Shown: one piece after another, positions 1 to 11,934 of the stretch
Layout: each line of letters opens with the position of its first letter
How positions within the stretch are numbered: position 1 is the stretch's first letter
Source: Megascapheus bottae
Taxonomy: Eukaryota; Chordata; Mammalia; Rodentia; Geomyidae
Length of the DNA stretch: 64,000 nucleotides
NCBI GenBank assembly: GCA_024803745.1
Contig: JANJXV010000013.1
Coordinates: 5,518,001-5,582,000, forward strand
Direction: 5' to 3'
The notes under the pieces: model-generated
What the model saw: the letters and a program-made list of their open reading frames with translations, nothing else
Told to the model about the DNA's origin: nothing
Database searches by the model: none
Program-made: the position numbers and the translations under genes

Positions 1-544
1 TTTGAGGCTATTGTGAAAGGAGTTGCTTTCCTGATTATTGCCTCGTTCCTCTCACTATTGGCATAAAGGAAAGCAGTTGATTTTTGAGGGTTAATTTTAT
101 AGCCTGCTACTCTTCCAAAGTTTTGAATCAGCTCAAGGAGCTTGGGGGTAGAGTCTATAGGATTCTTTAAATACAGAATCACGTCATCTGCAAAGAGGGA
201 TAGTTTTACTTCCTCTTTCCCTACTTGGACCCCCTTTATACTTGATTCTTGCCTTATTGCACTGGCTAGGAATTCTAGAACTATATTAAAGAGTAATGGA
301 GAGAGTGGGCATCCTTGTCTCGTTCCTGATTTTAGAGGGAATGGCTTTAGATTTTCACCATTAAGTGTAATACTAGCAGTGGGTTTCTCATACACAGCCT
401 TTATTATATTGAGGAATGTTCCCTGGATTCCTAGTTTCTCCAGAGCTTTTAACATAAAGGGGTGTTGGATCTTGTCAAATGCCTTTTCCGCATCTATTGA
501 GACAACCATGTGATTTTTGTCCTTGCTCCTGTTGATGTGTCTCA
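1..544 (-). mobile_element. LINE-1 ORF2 reverse-transcriptase fragment (inverted 5' part)
   Basis: Minus-strand translation gives L1 ORF2 reverse transcriptase. The catalytic motif FADD followed by VILYLKNP lies at 194-159, and typical text precedes it for the finger/palm region. It is cut by the window start. At about 541-547 it joins a + strand LINE-1 3' end, the arrangement left by twin priming. The frame holds stops, so it is dead. Confidence 0.9.
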
Positions 545-770
545 CTTTGTTATCTGATATATTGAATTTATTGGTATTTGTTTTTTGAAATTTGATAGGG
601 AAGGGGGGAAAACCAAGACGGGGGGGGTGGGTGGTGGGTGGGGGGGAAGGGTGATGGGTACCAAGACATGTGAAAGGTATCAATGTATGTGAATTAATGC
701 ACCTTCTATCTGGCAAATATCATGTAACCCTTTTATTAATTACAATAAAAAAATTATAAAAAAAAAAGAA
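545..770 (+). mobile_element. LINE-1 3' end (3' UTR and A-tail)
   Basis: Shares with other copies here the run TTGTTATCTGATATATTG, a G-rich tract (600-650), ACCAAGACATGTGAAAG, CACCTTCTATCTGG, TTAATTACAATAAAA and an A-rich tail. It completes the 5'-inverted LINE-1 that begins at or before position 1. Confidence 0.88.
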
Positions 771-905
771 AACCAGAAGTGGTAGCCTTTAGCTGAAATG
801 CTCAGGAACAATGCCCTGGCCCAGGGGTAGGGTGGCAGCCTTGAGCTGAGTTGTTCAGGGACAGCTCACGGGCCCAGAGTTCAAGCCTCACAATGGACAA
901 AAGAA
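770..905 (+). repeat. Geo-type SINE right monomer, partly duplicated
   Basis: Contains ACCAGAAGTGG, CAGCCTTGAGCTGAG and GAGTTCAAGCCTCACA, the right half shared by the dimeric SINEs in this window. It directly follows the LINE-1 A-tail and ends in an A/G-rich tail. Confidence 0.7.
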
Positions 906-1780
906 AGAAAGAGGTCAGTGTTGATCTTAGTTTCTGGCTTGGGTAAATGAGGAGATGACTGTGTATTATTTATTACCGGGAGAAAAGGTGGAAAGTGAAG
1001 CCTGTGTTACGAAAGGAAAATTATTTCTCAGCATTTTGACTTTAAGGGAGAGACACCTTTCATTTGGATAATCAAAGCCAATTTTTCTGTTTTGACATGA
1101 TAGTTAATGAAATTTCAGATTCCTTGAGTCTTATTACTGTTGTGCATATTTTATTTGAATTTGTTCATGTCTTTAAAGCTTTTTTTAGGGTTGATATAAG
1201 AGCTATTGTACCGTGGGAATTTACCGCTCAGATCATGCTCTTGTTGTCATGCAAACCAAAGGAATATATGCACTTGAAGGTTTCTATAAACTTCCTAGCT
1301 CCACTTAATATGTGACAAGTAGTACATGTCATCACTCAGAGAAAGGCATAGCTTTGAGATTAAGGGGCAACGAATTGATAATGGCACATGTTGATCTTTT
1401 TTTAAGTTTGTTTTAAATTTATCATCCACTCTTCTTGTTCATTAGATTCTCCTATGAAACGTTCTGAATTACATTTTGTATTTTAGAACAAACATGCATT
1501 TTAGTTACATGGTGTCTTCAAAAGACAAGAGGAGTATCAGAAGAAAAAAAAAGTGGGAAGTGCAATTTCCCGGAGCTCAGCCTGAGATCTCAGTAGTACA
1601 GCATTACCTGCTTCCTATCCAGCCAGTTGGTAGTGGAGAAGAGTTGGAGTATATGGATGGGATGTTGCCCTTCTCTTGTAGACAGAGAACCACAGTAACA
1701 CCAACTACATGTATGATAGTTATTAAAGTTATTTGTTTGAATCCTTTGATTTCTTTTTTTATTTCCTTTTATGATTTTTA
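906..1780. other. Diverged intron, no recognised element
   Basis: AT-rich sequence with short chance ORFs (1064-1315, 1476-1781) that show no family similarity. No RNA gene or repeat was recognised. Confidence 0.5.
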
Positions 1781-1784
1781 AAAT

Positions 1785-1895
1785 TTTATTTTTATCTTTA
1801 ATTATACAAAGGAATTGCCATTCAGCAAGGTGGTATATGAGTACAATGCATCTTGGTCAGTATCACCCTCTCATCATTCTTCTCCCACCCCACAG
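1785..1895 (-). mobile_element. Old LINE-1 3' UTR fragment
   Basis: Antisense form of an older 3' UTR type: A-rich start, ACAAAGGAATTGCCATTCAG, then a C/T-rich tract ending CTCCCACCCCACAGG. It resembles 12925-13350. Confidence 0.5.
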
Positions 1896-1934
1896 GTGAG
1901 AATAGTGAAGAAATTTACCCTGTCCATCTCATAT

Positions 1935-2095
1935 AGTGTCTGAAACATAGTACATTATTTTTCTTCAGTTTCCTCATCTGTAAGATGTGCCTGGCAATAG
2001 AATTTTCATGAGAGGATTGTGAAAATGAAAAGAGAAAAGGCATCTAAAACACTCTGTACCCTGTTTCAGCACAAAGCATTTACCATTTTCATTAC
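1935..2095 (-). repeat. MIR-like ancient SINE
   Basis: Contains CAGTTTCCTCATCTGTAAGA followed by an AGAGGATTGTGAAAATGAAA stretch, the antisense MIR pattern. Diverged. Confidence 0.6.
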
Positions 2096-2346
2096 TAATT
2101 TAAAATGCAATGTTCCATGGAGATGGAATCTACTAGACATTTCTTACTTCATTTGAGAAGTTTGAGGGCCTTGAGGGAAGTACTTGTTTCTACAAATAAG
2201 GAAATTTATTTTCCCTCAGTTTTTTTTATCATGGAAATAATTTCAGTACTTTAAGTCATTTACATGAAAATCTGTACAATCAAAATGAGCTTTCATCCAA
2301 CAGTCAATAAAAAAAAAGTATTCTGCACTCAAAAAAGTTAAATCCC

Positions 2347-2477
2347 AAACAATCCCAAACAAAATAATTGGGAAGGGGTGGGGGCAAGGAAGTGGGGACA
2401 AAAACATGTGTAAGAAGTAATATACCTTCTATCTGGTGAATATAACTGTAACCCCTCTATACATTACAATAAAAAAA
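2347..2477 (+). mobile_element. Short 3'-end LINE-1 insertion
   Basis: G-rich tract, ACCTTCTATCTGGTGAATATAA and TACATTACAATAAAA, flanked by a possible TTAAATCCC target duplication (2338-2346, 2478-2486). Severely 5' truncated. Confidence 0.7.
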
Positions 2478-2486
2478 TTAAATCCC

Positions 2487-3510
2487 CCCCAAAATTCCTC
2501 AAAGATATAACAGCCCCACTAATAAGTGGGCTAAAAACTTAAAGAGAAACTTCTCTGAAGTAGAAGAATGGCCAGTTAGACACATGAAGAGATTTCAACA
2601 TCTGTAACCATAAAGGAAATGCAAATTAAAAATACATTGAGATTCCACCTCACTCCAGTTAGAATGGTCATTATCAAGCAAACGAATAATAACAGATGCT
2701 GGTGGGGATGTGGCCAAAAGGAAACACTATTACACTGTTGGTGGGAATGTAAACTTGTTCAATCACTCTGGAAAGCAATATGGATGTTCCTCAAAAGTCT
2801 AAACATAGAGCTTTCCTATGACCAAACATTTCTAGTCCTGGGCATTTATCCAAATGACCACAAACACATCCACACTAAAGTGATCACTACAATCATTTTC
2901 ACAATGGAATTCTATATTTCAATCAGAAGGAATAACATTTCTCTATTCATAAGGAAATGGAAAGCTTGGAAAAATTTTATTAAGCAAAGTAAGGCAGACC
3001 CAAAGAAAGTTAAGCTGCATGATTTGTAATAACCAGAATATGTGTAGGATATCCTTAGCAGAGGGTCACAGTGGCTCAATAGCTATGTGCATATGACCAT
3101 ATAAAATGATGCTTATTGAAATGAACTCCAAGAAATGAAAGCAAGAGGTTTTGCTTATTGTACTTTTTATAGTTATTTTTCCTTTCTTTTTTCCCCCTTT
3201 GGTTTATTCCCTGTTGTCAATGTTTTTTATCTCTGTACCCTTTGTTTATTTTATATAAATTTATTTGATTTGGAAAAGGGAAAGGCACATCACAGAATCT
3301 GTGGGGTAGAGGGTGAAGCATTGTAACAGTGATACTCATTAGACATTATGTTGGAAGTGAACCTTACAACTTGTAGGGGGAGGGGAATCAGGGAGAAGAA
3401 GTAGGAGGAAATGAGGGAGAGGGTAACTATTCAAAAAGAAATGTACTCCTTACCTTCTGTAATGCAACCCCTCTGTACATCGCCATTACAATAATGATTT
3501 TAAACTATTC
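2487..3510 (+). mobile_element. LINE-1 ORF2 C-terminus and 3' UTR, older subfamily
   Basis: The frame at 2619-3029 matches the ORF2 C-terminal cysteine-rich domain: LRFHLTPVRM, NNRCWWGCGQKETLLHCWWE and LGIYPND. The CX3CX7HX4C set is intact. After it the copy deletes the region normally between HTK and TMEFYISI. The 3' UTR (about 3040-3510) matches 17385-17850 (GGCTCAATAGCTATGTGCAT), a different type from the G-rich young 3' UTRs. Confidence 0.88.
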
Positions 3511-5464
3511 AGAAAACTTTATATTATGGCAAGTGTAGAAATTCATTACCATACTTTAATAAAATTACCATGAATTCCATTAATGCTGTGATTCATATTC
3601 ATAGTTCAAATTCCATTTAGCTCCCTGGAGTGCACTTCAAATTCTTTCCTGAAATCTGTCCTTCAAAGTAAGGGTAGGTTTCGAAACATCACAATGGAAA
3701 CCCATAATTGTTCTATTGAGGAACTCTACATTCTAAAGCGTTAGGGACCAAGAATGACAGCTCTCCTAGAAAGGGCCATTTCACAACCATCATGAGGACA
3801 GCTCAAGCCAGAAGCATCAGAAGCTGCCTGTTATAGTCCAACCCTTCCTTCTCATTCGACTCACAAAGTCCCCCTAGAATCCTTTCACATGTGGTTGCTT
3901 TCCAACACCTCATGTTCTTAGGGAATCTTTTATATCTTATATAAACTTTGATTGTTTCTAAGGAAATGTAGCCTCTAATTGTATGCTTTTGGACCAAATA
4001 TATATTCTTTAAGCATGTTGTTGACTTAAACAATATCATGCATATGAGGCACTTACGTAAATTAAAGTGCTGTATAACATTTATCATCTCATGGCTGTAT
4101 TAACCAAATTAGGACAGATTCTGCCACTGTAATAGATCACCTTTTAATTGATTTAACACAACAAATGTTTACTTCTCAAGCTCACTTCAGGCCAGTTGGG
4201 ACCTGGGGCAGGATTCTGCTCCACTAAAACACTCAGTGCCCAGGTGAGGTGATGTGGGATCCTTGTAGCTGTACAATGAGGAGTAAGTTCCCCCATATAA
4301 ACCCCAGGAGAGAAAGGACCATAGAGCATTGATCATAACCAGCCACAGACATCTCTCCAACTCTAAGGCGATCTAGAAATATGTATCCATGGATCTTTGG
4401 AGAGTTGTTAATTTTTCATCAGTGTATTTGGTGTCCTTAAGCACACAGGAAGGTCTTGTATTTTCTCCTACTTTCTTTAAATCTTTTCATTGCTGTTACG
4501 TTTCTCCAGATACCCTTTCAGTTTAAAGTCACTTAATGAGGACTTACATTATATGGAAAAGATAGGCTATTCCATGCTATCTTCTTGTCAGATAACAGCA
4601 CTATATTTTTGTTGTTTCTTTCCTATGCGATGAGAATGAAATGACTCAATTTTTTGTTATTTATAGCTAGGCAAGTTTATGCTGTACTTTTACAAATATC
4701 AATTTGATACTTGTCAGTGCTGCGTTTCCATCTGATTTTTTATGGGTTGTTTCTCTGTGAACTATTAATTCTAATCCACTCTCTCCTCTTACAGAATATC
4801 AATTTTGATGTAGAAATTGGGAGCTTAGCAGAGCTAACGCAGCTGCTTTCAGCCATACATTATGAAAGAATGATTTTTTACAAAAAAAGTAAACAACCTA
4901 CCCAATCCTTCTGTAAAATGCGCTGTGTATTGGGCACTTAACAGAGATTGTTTCATGTCATTTTCGCAGCACTTTTGGTAAACATGTATAAATCATTCTG
5001 ATTCTCTTCTAAAGCCTAATTTACAGGGGTCACAGAAAAGGGTCATTGCATTGTTGCAACGTTTGTGTTCACAATCCTAAGTAGTCGTGTTGATGATCAT
5101 AAGCTGGACAGAGCTCACACTCAATAGTTAAAACCACTAACTACCTTTGGAGCTAGATTGTCTTCATCCTGCCTGGCTCTGAGATTTCCTAAGTTGGGCA
5201 GGCTTCTCTTAAACATCTACATGATTCAATGTCTTACTCCTCAAAATATGAATAGAAACACAATCTGACCTATAAAAATATTAAGGGCAGATGAAGTAGT
5301 TTCTACAAGTTAAGCACTAAGAACCAGAGATGGCAATTGTTATTAGCTATTGTTTCTTAGCTCTAATCATCCCGTGATACAGGATCAAACAAAGAAGGAA
5401 ACTATTTCCAGACTCCAGTCACAGCACACAAATCTGACAGATTCTTAGGTTGAATTAAAGCAAC
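3511..5464. other. Diverged intron with a possible ancient repeat
   Basis: No coding signal. 4110-4340 looks like an old interspersed repeat (TTTACTTCTCAAGCTCA... CTGCTCCACTAAAACACTCAG), but I cannot name the family. Confidence 0.4.
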
Positions 5465-5576
5465 AAAAAGCCAGAAGTAGAGGTGTGGCTCGAGTGGTAG
5501 AGTGGAAGCCCTGAGTGAAAATACCAAGGGAAAGTACAGGGCCCTGAATTCAAGAACTAGAGTGTGCATGTGCTCA
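5465..5576 (+). repeat. Geo-type SINE right monomer
   Basis: AAAAAGCCAGAAGTAGAGG, TGTGGCTCGAGTGGTAGAGT and GGGCCCTGAATTCAAGAA give the A-box-like and B-box-like parts of the Geo half. It is followed by a CA microsatellite. Confidence 0.75.
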
Positions 5577-5583
5577 TACACAC

Positions 5584-5630
<47 letters not shown>
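5577..5630. repeat. (CA)n microsatellite
   Basis: Nearly pure CA run starting at the 3' end of the preceding SINE. Confidence 0.95.
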
Positions 5631-5631
<1 letters not shown>

Positions 5632-6742
5632 TTTTAAAAACTTGATATATGCACATACTGTTAAAGCTGAGTAATTTTATGTGATCCACACAGGGGCCCC
5701 TCTAATTAGGTTATCCTCTTTAAAAAGAAAGAATAGCAGTACTAGAGAAGGGCCCTGAAGCACAGAGAATCATGATACTTATTATTACAATCATCCATTT
5801 GGTAAAATGGTTAAAACCAGGCATCCATCCCAGGCTTGTCAATACTGCAACAGTGTCGAAGTACATTTATTATTGGCCTGCTTTTCATGGAGTGTGAAAA
5901 GACTTTCCCTAAACTGACATGTATATCACTGAATATAACTTAGATGTAATCAATACCAATAAGAGAAACTAAAAGGGTCCTGCTCTCAGGACACTACCTC
6001 TACTGTGTTTAGGCCTAGTCACTGTCATTGTCCAACCCTTGACTGATACTGGAGCCCTTGTGTACATCCAGGCTCTTCAGCTCCTGAGCACTGTTTTGTT
6101 TGGGTTTTTTTGTTGTTGTTGTTGTTGTTTGTTTTTTATCACTACTCCTGTCCAATTCTGAGTACCTGCAGGCCACCCTTGGCTAACTATTATGCTTGTA
6201 CTTGTTCTTGGTTAAACAGCAGTTTCTGTCCTCACTCTGGAACTGTTGGCCTTAATTTACCTAGTTTCTTTGGTTACCTTTTTGGTATTTCCTTATTTTT
6301 CTCCTTTCCTCAGGCATGGACAAGTTTCTGAAGCCTCATCTTTGCTGTACACAATTATACTATCTCAGAGCTATCATATTTTCTTGAATTTGTGAACTTA
6401 GAATGACTTCCTTGTTTTCTCTACTTTGGTAGCTCTTTTCAGAGCTGAAGAATTTTTAAAACAATGCTGGGGATAAATGCTTAGATACCCTCCCCGAAAA
6501 AACAAAACCCGGTGGAAGAAGTCACTATTTAATTTTCAATGCTCAGTGAAAAAGTACTGTACAAAAAAAGTTTTTCAATCATCAAAAAATGCCCAAACAT
6601 CACTCGAATACAAAGTGACTGGTAAATGAAACAAGTAATAAATAATTAGAATCTACCCTATTCTACACCACAGAGCCATAGCAGTATGACCTGCTAGGAT
6701 ACAAAGATAGAGGCCCAGTATGTTCAAGTGTGTGACTACCTC

Positions 6743-6744
<2 letters not shown>
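5631..6744. other. Diverged intron
   Basis: Nothing recognised apart from a short GTT run at 6111-6130. Frame 6110-6331 looks like chance. Confidence 0.45.
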
Positions 6745-6820
<76 letters not shown>

Positions 6821-6960
6821 AGAGAGAGACAGAGACAGAGAGAGAGAGTGAGAGACAGAGACGGAGATTGATAAGGATAGAGAGCGATAGAGATAGAGAG
6901 AGAGAAAGAGGAAGGGAGAGAAAGAGAGGAAGAGAGGAAGGGACAGGAGAGGAGAGAAAA
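6745..6960. repeat. (GT)n(GA)n compound microsatellite, purine-rich block
   Basis: A GT run (6746-6781) turns into GA repeats with interspersed GACAGA, GATAGA and GGAAGA variants to 6960. The purine tract is about 180 bp, a candidate for triplex (H-DNA) structure. Confidence 0.95.
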
Positions 6961-7984
6961 TTTTAGTATTTGCATCAGGCAGGTGGACAGGCAGCCCTCT
7001 CGGGTAGATCTGATCTATCTGGCATGATTAAATGTTAAGAGATAATTTCTAACTTTTCCCTTTGAATATTCAGCATTCAAAGGCTATTTCTTCTTTCATG
7101 CCAAATAGAGGCTCAACGGAAGAGTTTGAACAGAAGGGAGTATTTCATCTTGCATTAATTGGTATGCCTTTGCTAACGTGAAACATAAATGAAAGATCAT
7201 GCAAATTACCTTCTGCACTATTTTCTGATCCAACTGCATTAGAGTGAAAAGAGCAAGATCTTGGAAGCTCAAAACCCCTGAGTTGCTACCTTGATCTTCT
7301 ACGCTGTCACTGTGACACTTGGATAAGTCGTTGTGCTTCTTTGAACTTTTGCTTCTTCATAAATAACTGGAAACAATGAGTACCTCGTATAATGGACTGT
7401 TATAAAAATATGTACCAATATATATTTGAGCTGAATATTCCTATGCATCCTTTCTCTACCGGCTGTATAGTATAAGTAAAGCACACCGTAAATCACTTCC
7501 CTAACTCCAAACATAATTTTCCTGTGAAAAACTATTGTCATTACTGCATTTTATTTGAAAAGCAGAATCTTACTTGCCAAAATCTCTAATAGCCTTACAA
7601 ACTCAGCAAGTACAACCAGTCTGTTTATTATCCAGCTGAGGGCTGAGAATGACCCAGGTATAGATGAGAAATAGACACTATGAACCAGCTTGTGAGTCCC
7701 CCGGTGAGCTGTGGCATCTCTCTTTGTCCTCTGAGGGCAGTGACAATGTCTCTAGCCACTGTCCTGCATGGGACATGGGTAGCATGGGTTACATGCATAT
7801 AAACTTGAATTACAAACCATTTCTTTTGGCTCTCTGATCCCTATCCTTGGATCAGAAAAGTATGGCATGTGATAGATGTCTTAGACCTGGACAGTCTTGG
7901 AACCAAAGCATAGTTAAGGAAGACAGCAGTTCCTATGGTTGTCAGGACAAAGATTTGTAAGTCAGCTCCAAATGCAAGCACATT
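6961..7984. other. Diverged intron with a MIR-like piece at about 7300-7440
   Basis: 7300-7440 has the antisense MIR pattern (TTGGATAAGTCGTTGTGCTTC... AATAACTGGAAACAATGAGTA). The rest is unassigned. Confidence 0.45.
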
Positions 7985-8000
7985 GAAAAATATAAAGCAG

Positions 8001-8132
8001 GGGTGGCGGTGGGGGGAGGGAAATGGGGACCAAGACATGTGAAAGGGTATCAATGTATGTGAATTAATGCACCTTCTATCTGGCAAATATCATGTAACCC
8101 TTTTATTAATTATAATAAAAAAGGAAAAAAAA
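8001..8132 (+). mobile_element. Short 3'-end LINE-1 insertion with 16-bp duplication
   Basis: Only the G-rich 3' UTR end and A-tail of a young LINE-1 (132 bp). Exact direct repeats GAAAAATATAAAGCAG flank it (7985-8000 and 8133-8148). Confidence 0.93.
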
Positions 8133-8148
8133 GAAAAATATAAAGCAG

Positions 8149-8909
8149 AAAGGAACCATGGGAGCATACTATAGAATACTCCAGAAACCCGGCTTCACTT
8201 ACAGTTCTTTTTTATGATAACAGTATCCTCAGGCAAAGCCATGCTCAGACCCCAGAATGATCCAGTAAGAATGGTAGCTGTTTCTGTACCATGCTTGGAC
8301 TATACTAGTAGAGTCATCTTTTGTCATTGCAATCTATCCAAGAATCAGCTTGACATAAAAAAGTTTACAAGGCATTTAGTTTCTTTTAGGGATGAGGTTT
8401 ACTGAGCATAAAGATGTTCCTTCCCAGGATCAGCCTTTTCTCCTGTAGCAAAACAAGTTAAATTATCTGAGAAATGAACCTCTTAATGCAAACTTAGCAT
8501 AGGTCTTGTATCTTCTTTACAATGATGCATTTTCATCTGGACTTTCCTCCTGACTTTTACTCCGAGATGATACTTCATCATACAGTGGAACATTTTGTAT
8601 GTAGAAGTTACCTCTTATGGTTAAGAATTCTCTATTCTTTTTGTCTAATCTGAAATTGTTCAATTGGTGAAGGATTCTTATGTTTAAGGTACCAGTTCTT
8701 GACTGAATTATCATACATCACACAGAGGTGATTATCCTTTCTTTTCTGTGATTTATAAAAGAAAAGGCTCCCTAAGCACATGCAGAAGGGGGCAGCCTGT
8801 CTGCTGGAACTATAGAAAGGCAAGTTTAGAACTGCATGACACTCACACACTGGGCATAGAAGTGCTGTGAAAATACCTGGCTTCCAGGATTCAGTTCTGC
8901 AGGAATAAT
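8149..8909. other. Diverged intron
   Basis: No gene or known repeat recognised; short overlapping minus-strand frames look like chance. Confidence 0.4.
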
Positions 8910-8920
8910 AGTGTTCATTT

Positions 8921-9092
8921 ATCTAGGATAGGGAAGGGAGGAAAACAAGATAAGGGGGGGAGAGAAATGGGGACCAAAACATGAGAAAGGGTATCTATGT
9001 TTGTGAAGTAATGCGCCTTCTATCTGGTAAATATAATGTAACCCTTCTATTAATTACAATAAAATATTACAATAAAATATGTATTTTTTAAG
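8921..9092 (+). mobile_element. Short 3'-end LINE-1 insertion
   Basis: AGGGAAGGGAGGAAAACAAG, GGGGACCAAAACATGAG, CTTCTATCTGGTAAATATAA and TTAATTACAATAAAA, with likely 11-bp duplication AGTGTT(C/G)ATTT (8910-8920, 9093-9103). Confidence 0.85.
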
Positions 9093-9103
9093 AGTGTTGA
9101 TTT

Positions 9104-10104
9104 CCCTAACTAGGGCAGGTTCTTCAGTGAATTAGAAAAGTGATCTCTCAACGCCTACTAATTGCAATCCTTGACCTTTTCACTAGAGAAAGGTTGCCAG
9201 TTGCTCACTGTGATCATGAGAAAAAGAAAAAGAGATAATGAGGTGGGGAGGGAGGAAAAAGGAAGGGAAGGACTAAAGTAAGCAAGGACAGAAAGAAGCA
9301 GGATGGGAGGGAAAGGAGGATGTTTTGTGATTGTTGATGACTTGACCTGGATTAAATCTGGATTAAATGTTCTCTCATAGAAACCAGCTTGCTGATTCTC
9401 CTAGCATTTCCCATCAGCATGTTAATGCTGAAAGCGAGATGGGAGTGGCTAGTGGTCCTGAGCGGACAAATGAATGTATTGTATTTCGTATGAAGTTATA
9501 GTTTCAAATGAACTTTCTTCATAAATTGAACCAAAGTTTTTAGTATTTTGAAATCCCCTTTACTTGTTTGCCTTCCAGCACAGAATTCCTAAGGGGAGAA
9601 AAGGTTTGCTTAGCCATCTTGGAAAAACTGTTCAGGTGATCCCTCTTTCCCTGTGAAGAGGATCCATGTCTACGTATGTTTCTCTCAGTACCTAGAAGAT
9701 TAGTACTTAGGAAATTCTGGTTGATTTTTAAGTACAAATCAGATTATTCTTCAGTTTGTAGCAAGCAGCTTTTTCTTAACAGTGGTGGCATTTGTGGGTT
9801 GTTTTAAGATTAAAAATTATGATGTATGTAGTCGTTTTCTTTTTAACTATGGCCATCTCTTTTAATGAAGGAGAAAACAAAGATGGAGAAATATGGTAGG
9901 ATACAATGAGGCTGCAGATATTTCAATCAAGAAGGGTGAATACAAGGATTGACAAGGAGTTATATGATGATAGAAATAAGATTTGCAGGCATGATATTCT
10001 TTGAAGTTGCATACATTGTCATTTATAAGATAAAAAGACAAGAAAAAAAAAAAACAACTTGTATCTCTAATCTTCAGTAGCACATACTTGCCATATTTTA
10101 AATC
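9104..10104. other. Diverged intron
   Basis: No gene recognised. A purine-rich stretch lies at 9215-9325. No other repeat assigned. Confidence 0.4.
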
Positions 10105-10172
10105 ATTTTGTTTCCTTTTACCAATACTGGGGCTTGGACTCAGGGATTAGGCTTTGTTCCTTAGCCTTTTCT
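10105..10172 (-). repeat. Geo-type SINE fragment
   Basis: CCAATACTGGGGCTTGGACT and CAGGGATTAGGCTTTGTTCC is the antisense 3' part of the Geo half, cut by the LINE-1 that follows. Confidence 0.55.
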
Positions 10173-10512
10173 TTTTTACATATTTTGCATGTATTTTTAT
10201 TGTAATTAATAGAAGGGTTACATTATATTCACCAGATAGAAGGTGCGTTACTTCACAAACATTGATACCCTTTCTCCCCCAACCCCATCCTCATCTTGTT
10301 TTCCCCCCTTCCCTATCTGATTTCAAGTAACCAAATAAGCATATATACAATATATCAGATAACCAGGTGAAATACTGTAACAATATGAGATAGCAAAGGG
10401 ACAGCAAAAGAAATGAGAGATAACATACTACATTAAGGACAACAATCACTCATTATATGTCTTTTGTTTCTATATCCTGGAGGTCCTTTCATTTAGTATC
10501 ATTCTATATGGT
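10173..10512 (-). mobile_element. LINE-1 3' end, antisense
   Basis: TTTTTATTGTAATTAATAGA, CACCAGATAGAAGGTGCGTT, the C-rich complement of the G tract, then AGGTCCTTTCATTTAG. Same family as 11935-12306 on the other strand. Confidence 0.85.
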
Positions 10513-10552
10513 TTGGTTAAAATCTGAATATAATCATAAGAATTGGTCAAGT

Positions 10553-10747
10553 TTGGGGCCAGGAGCATGGCCTAGTGGTAGAGTGCCTGCCTAGCATGCA
10601 TGAAGCCCTGAGTTCGATTCCATAGCACCACATACATTGAAAAAGCTAGAAGTGGTGCTATGGCTCAAGAGGTAAAGAGTTCTAGCCTTGAGAAATCTCA
10701 ATGACAGTGCTCAGGCCCTGAGTTAAAGCCTCAGGATGGGGAAAAAA
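10553..10747 (+). repeat. IDL-Geo dimeric SINE
   Basis: The left monomer is ID-like (GCATGGCCTAGTGGTAGAG; B box GAGTTCGATTCC), derived from tRNA-Ala. The right monomer is Geo (CTAGAAGTGGTGCTATGGCT; CAGGCCCTGAGTTAAAGCC). A-rich tail. Confidence 0.9.
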
Positions 10748-11920
10748 ATTGGTCATGTTCCTCAATGTCATTCATGATGTTGGTTTTCCACAAGCAAAAT
10801 TCCTATAAATACATAGTGAAACTGAGACTCTATTCTAAAGCATGTGAGAAAGAGGCCATTTTACACATATCAAATTGTACAAATACAACTATCAAATTTG
10901 GAATGCCATGAAAATAGAGCAGAAATACTGCATTCTCTTCCCTTAGGAGCGATCCTAAAATTTCAATTAGTGTCTCATATTTAAAACTTACCATGACTCA
11001 TTGCTTCTGTTCACAGATAGTAAAGTAGGCACTTATTGTTGAAGTTTTGTGGAAATCACTTCCTTACCAGCTTTCTTCTGGGAAAGAAAACCAGAGGCAA
11101 ATCCTAACCCAAGAGTCACAACCAAGAAGAAAACAACAGCTAACTTCACTCAGGGGTGTGTGTATGTGTGTGTTTGGAGTGTGTGGGGGGAGAGTCTGCT
11201 CTACCACTGGCAGCTTCCATGTTCTAAGAAAGCTCTTAGCACAACCTGAGTCTTTATTTGACAACCAGATGATCTTTCTTGTTGAGTGTTTCATACACAT
11301 GTGAACAAAATATACCAGGGTGTGTTAGAATATTCTATAAAGGTGAATAGTGCCACACAAGATCTTTTCTCTAATGAATTTTAAGACTTTGGTATTGCCT
11401 ACTTCAAGATTTAGCATTTTTATGTCCTCTTGATTTGCACCTTCATCATGATAAAAATTTCCTTTTGAAATCCTGATACCCAGGCCTTGACTTCAAGCCC
11501 CATAACCAACCAAAAAATTTGATTTAAAAGATAATCAGGAATAATGAATATATTAAGATTCACACATTAATCCTATCAGTGCTATTAGCCGTTAAATTCC
11601 ACTCTGATTTCAATCTTTAGTGTTCCTCTGACTAGAGTCAACTTTCAGAATTTCCTACAATGAACAAGTTCTGCCTACTCTTCTCAGTAATATTTCCCCC
11701 TGTCTATAATAAGCCATCCTGGTGGTCTATTAATGCAACATGCACCCTTCTCTTTTTTCTAAATTATAGTACTTTCCATTTGGCACAGCCATTATTTAAT
11801 TTAGTCCTCACAGCTTCTCTGAGTGGGCAGAGTGACTGGTGAATATCTGTTTCGGAGATGAGGAAGAGTAGGCTCCGGAGGTTACGTAATCTGCTTGGAA
11901 CAAGGCTGAACCACCTTTGC
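10748..11920. other. Diverged intron with a MIR-like piece at about 11780-11920
   Basis: 11780-11920 reads like sense MIR (CATTATTTAATTTAGTCCTC, GAGATGAGGAAGAGTAGGCT). A short GT-rich stretch lies at 11155-11195. No coding signal. Confidence 0.45.
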
Positions 11921-11934
11921 AAGAAAAGGGGTTT

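Noticed and set aside
2619..3029. Stand-alone reverse-transcriptase-like gene
   Set aside because: It is the LINE-1 ORF2 C-terminus with an internal deletion, followed by a LINE-1 3' UTR.
10553..10625. tRNA gene
   Set aside because: A and B boxes are those of the ID-like SINE head; the cloverleaf is incomplete and an A-rich tail follows. The same applies to 47228 and 57299.
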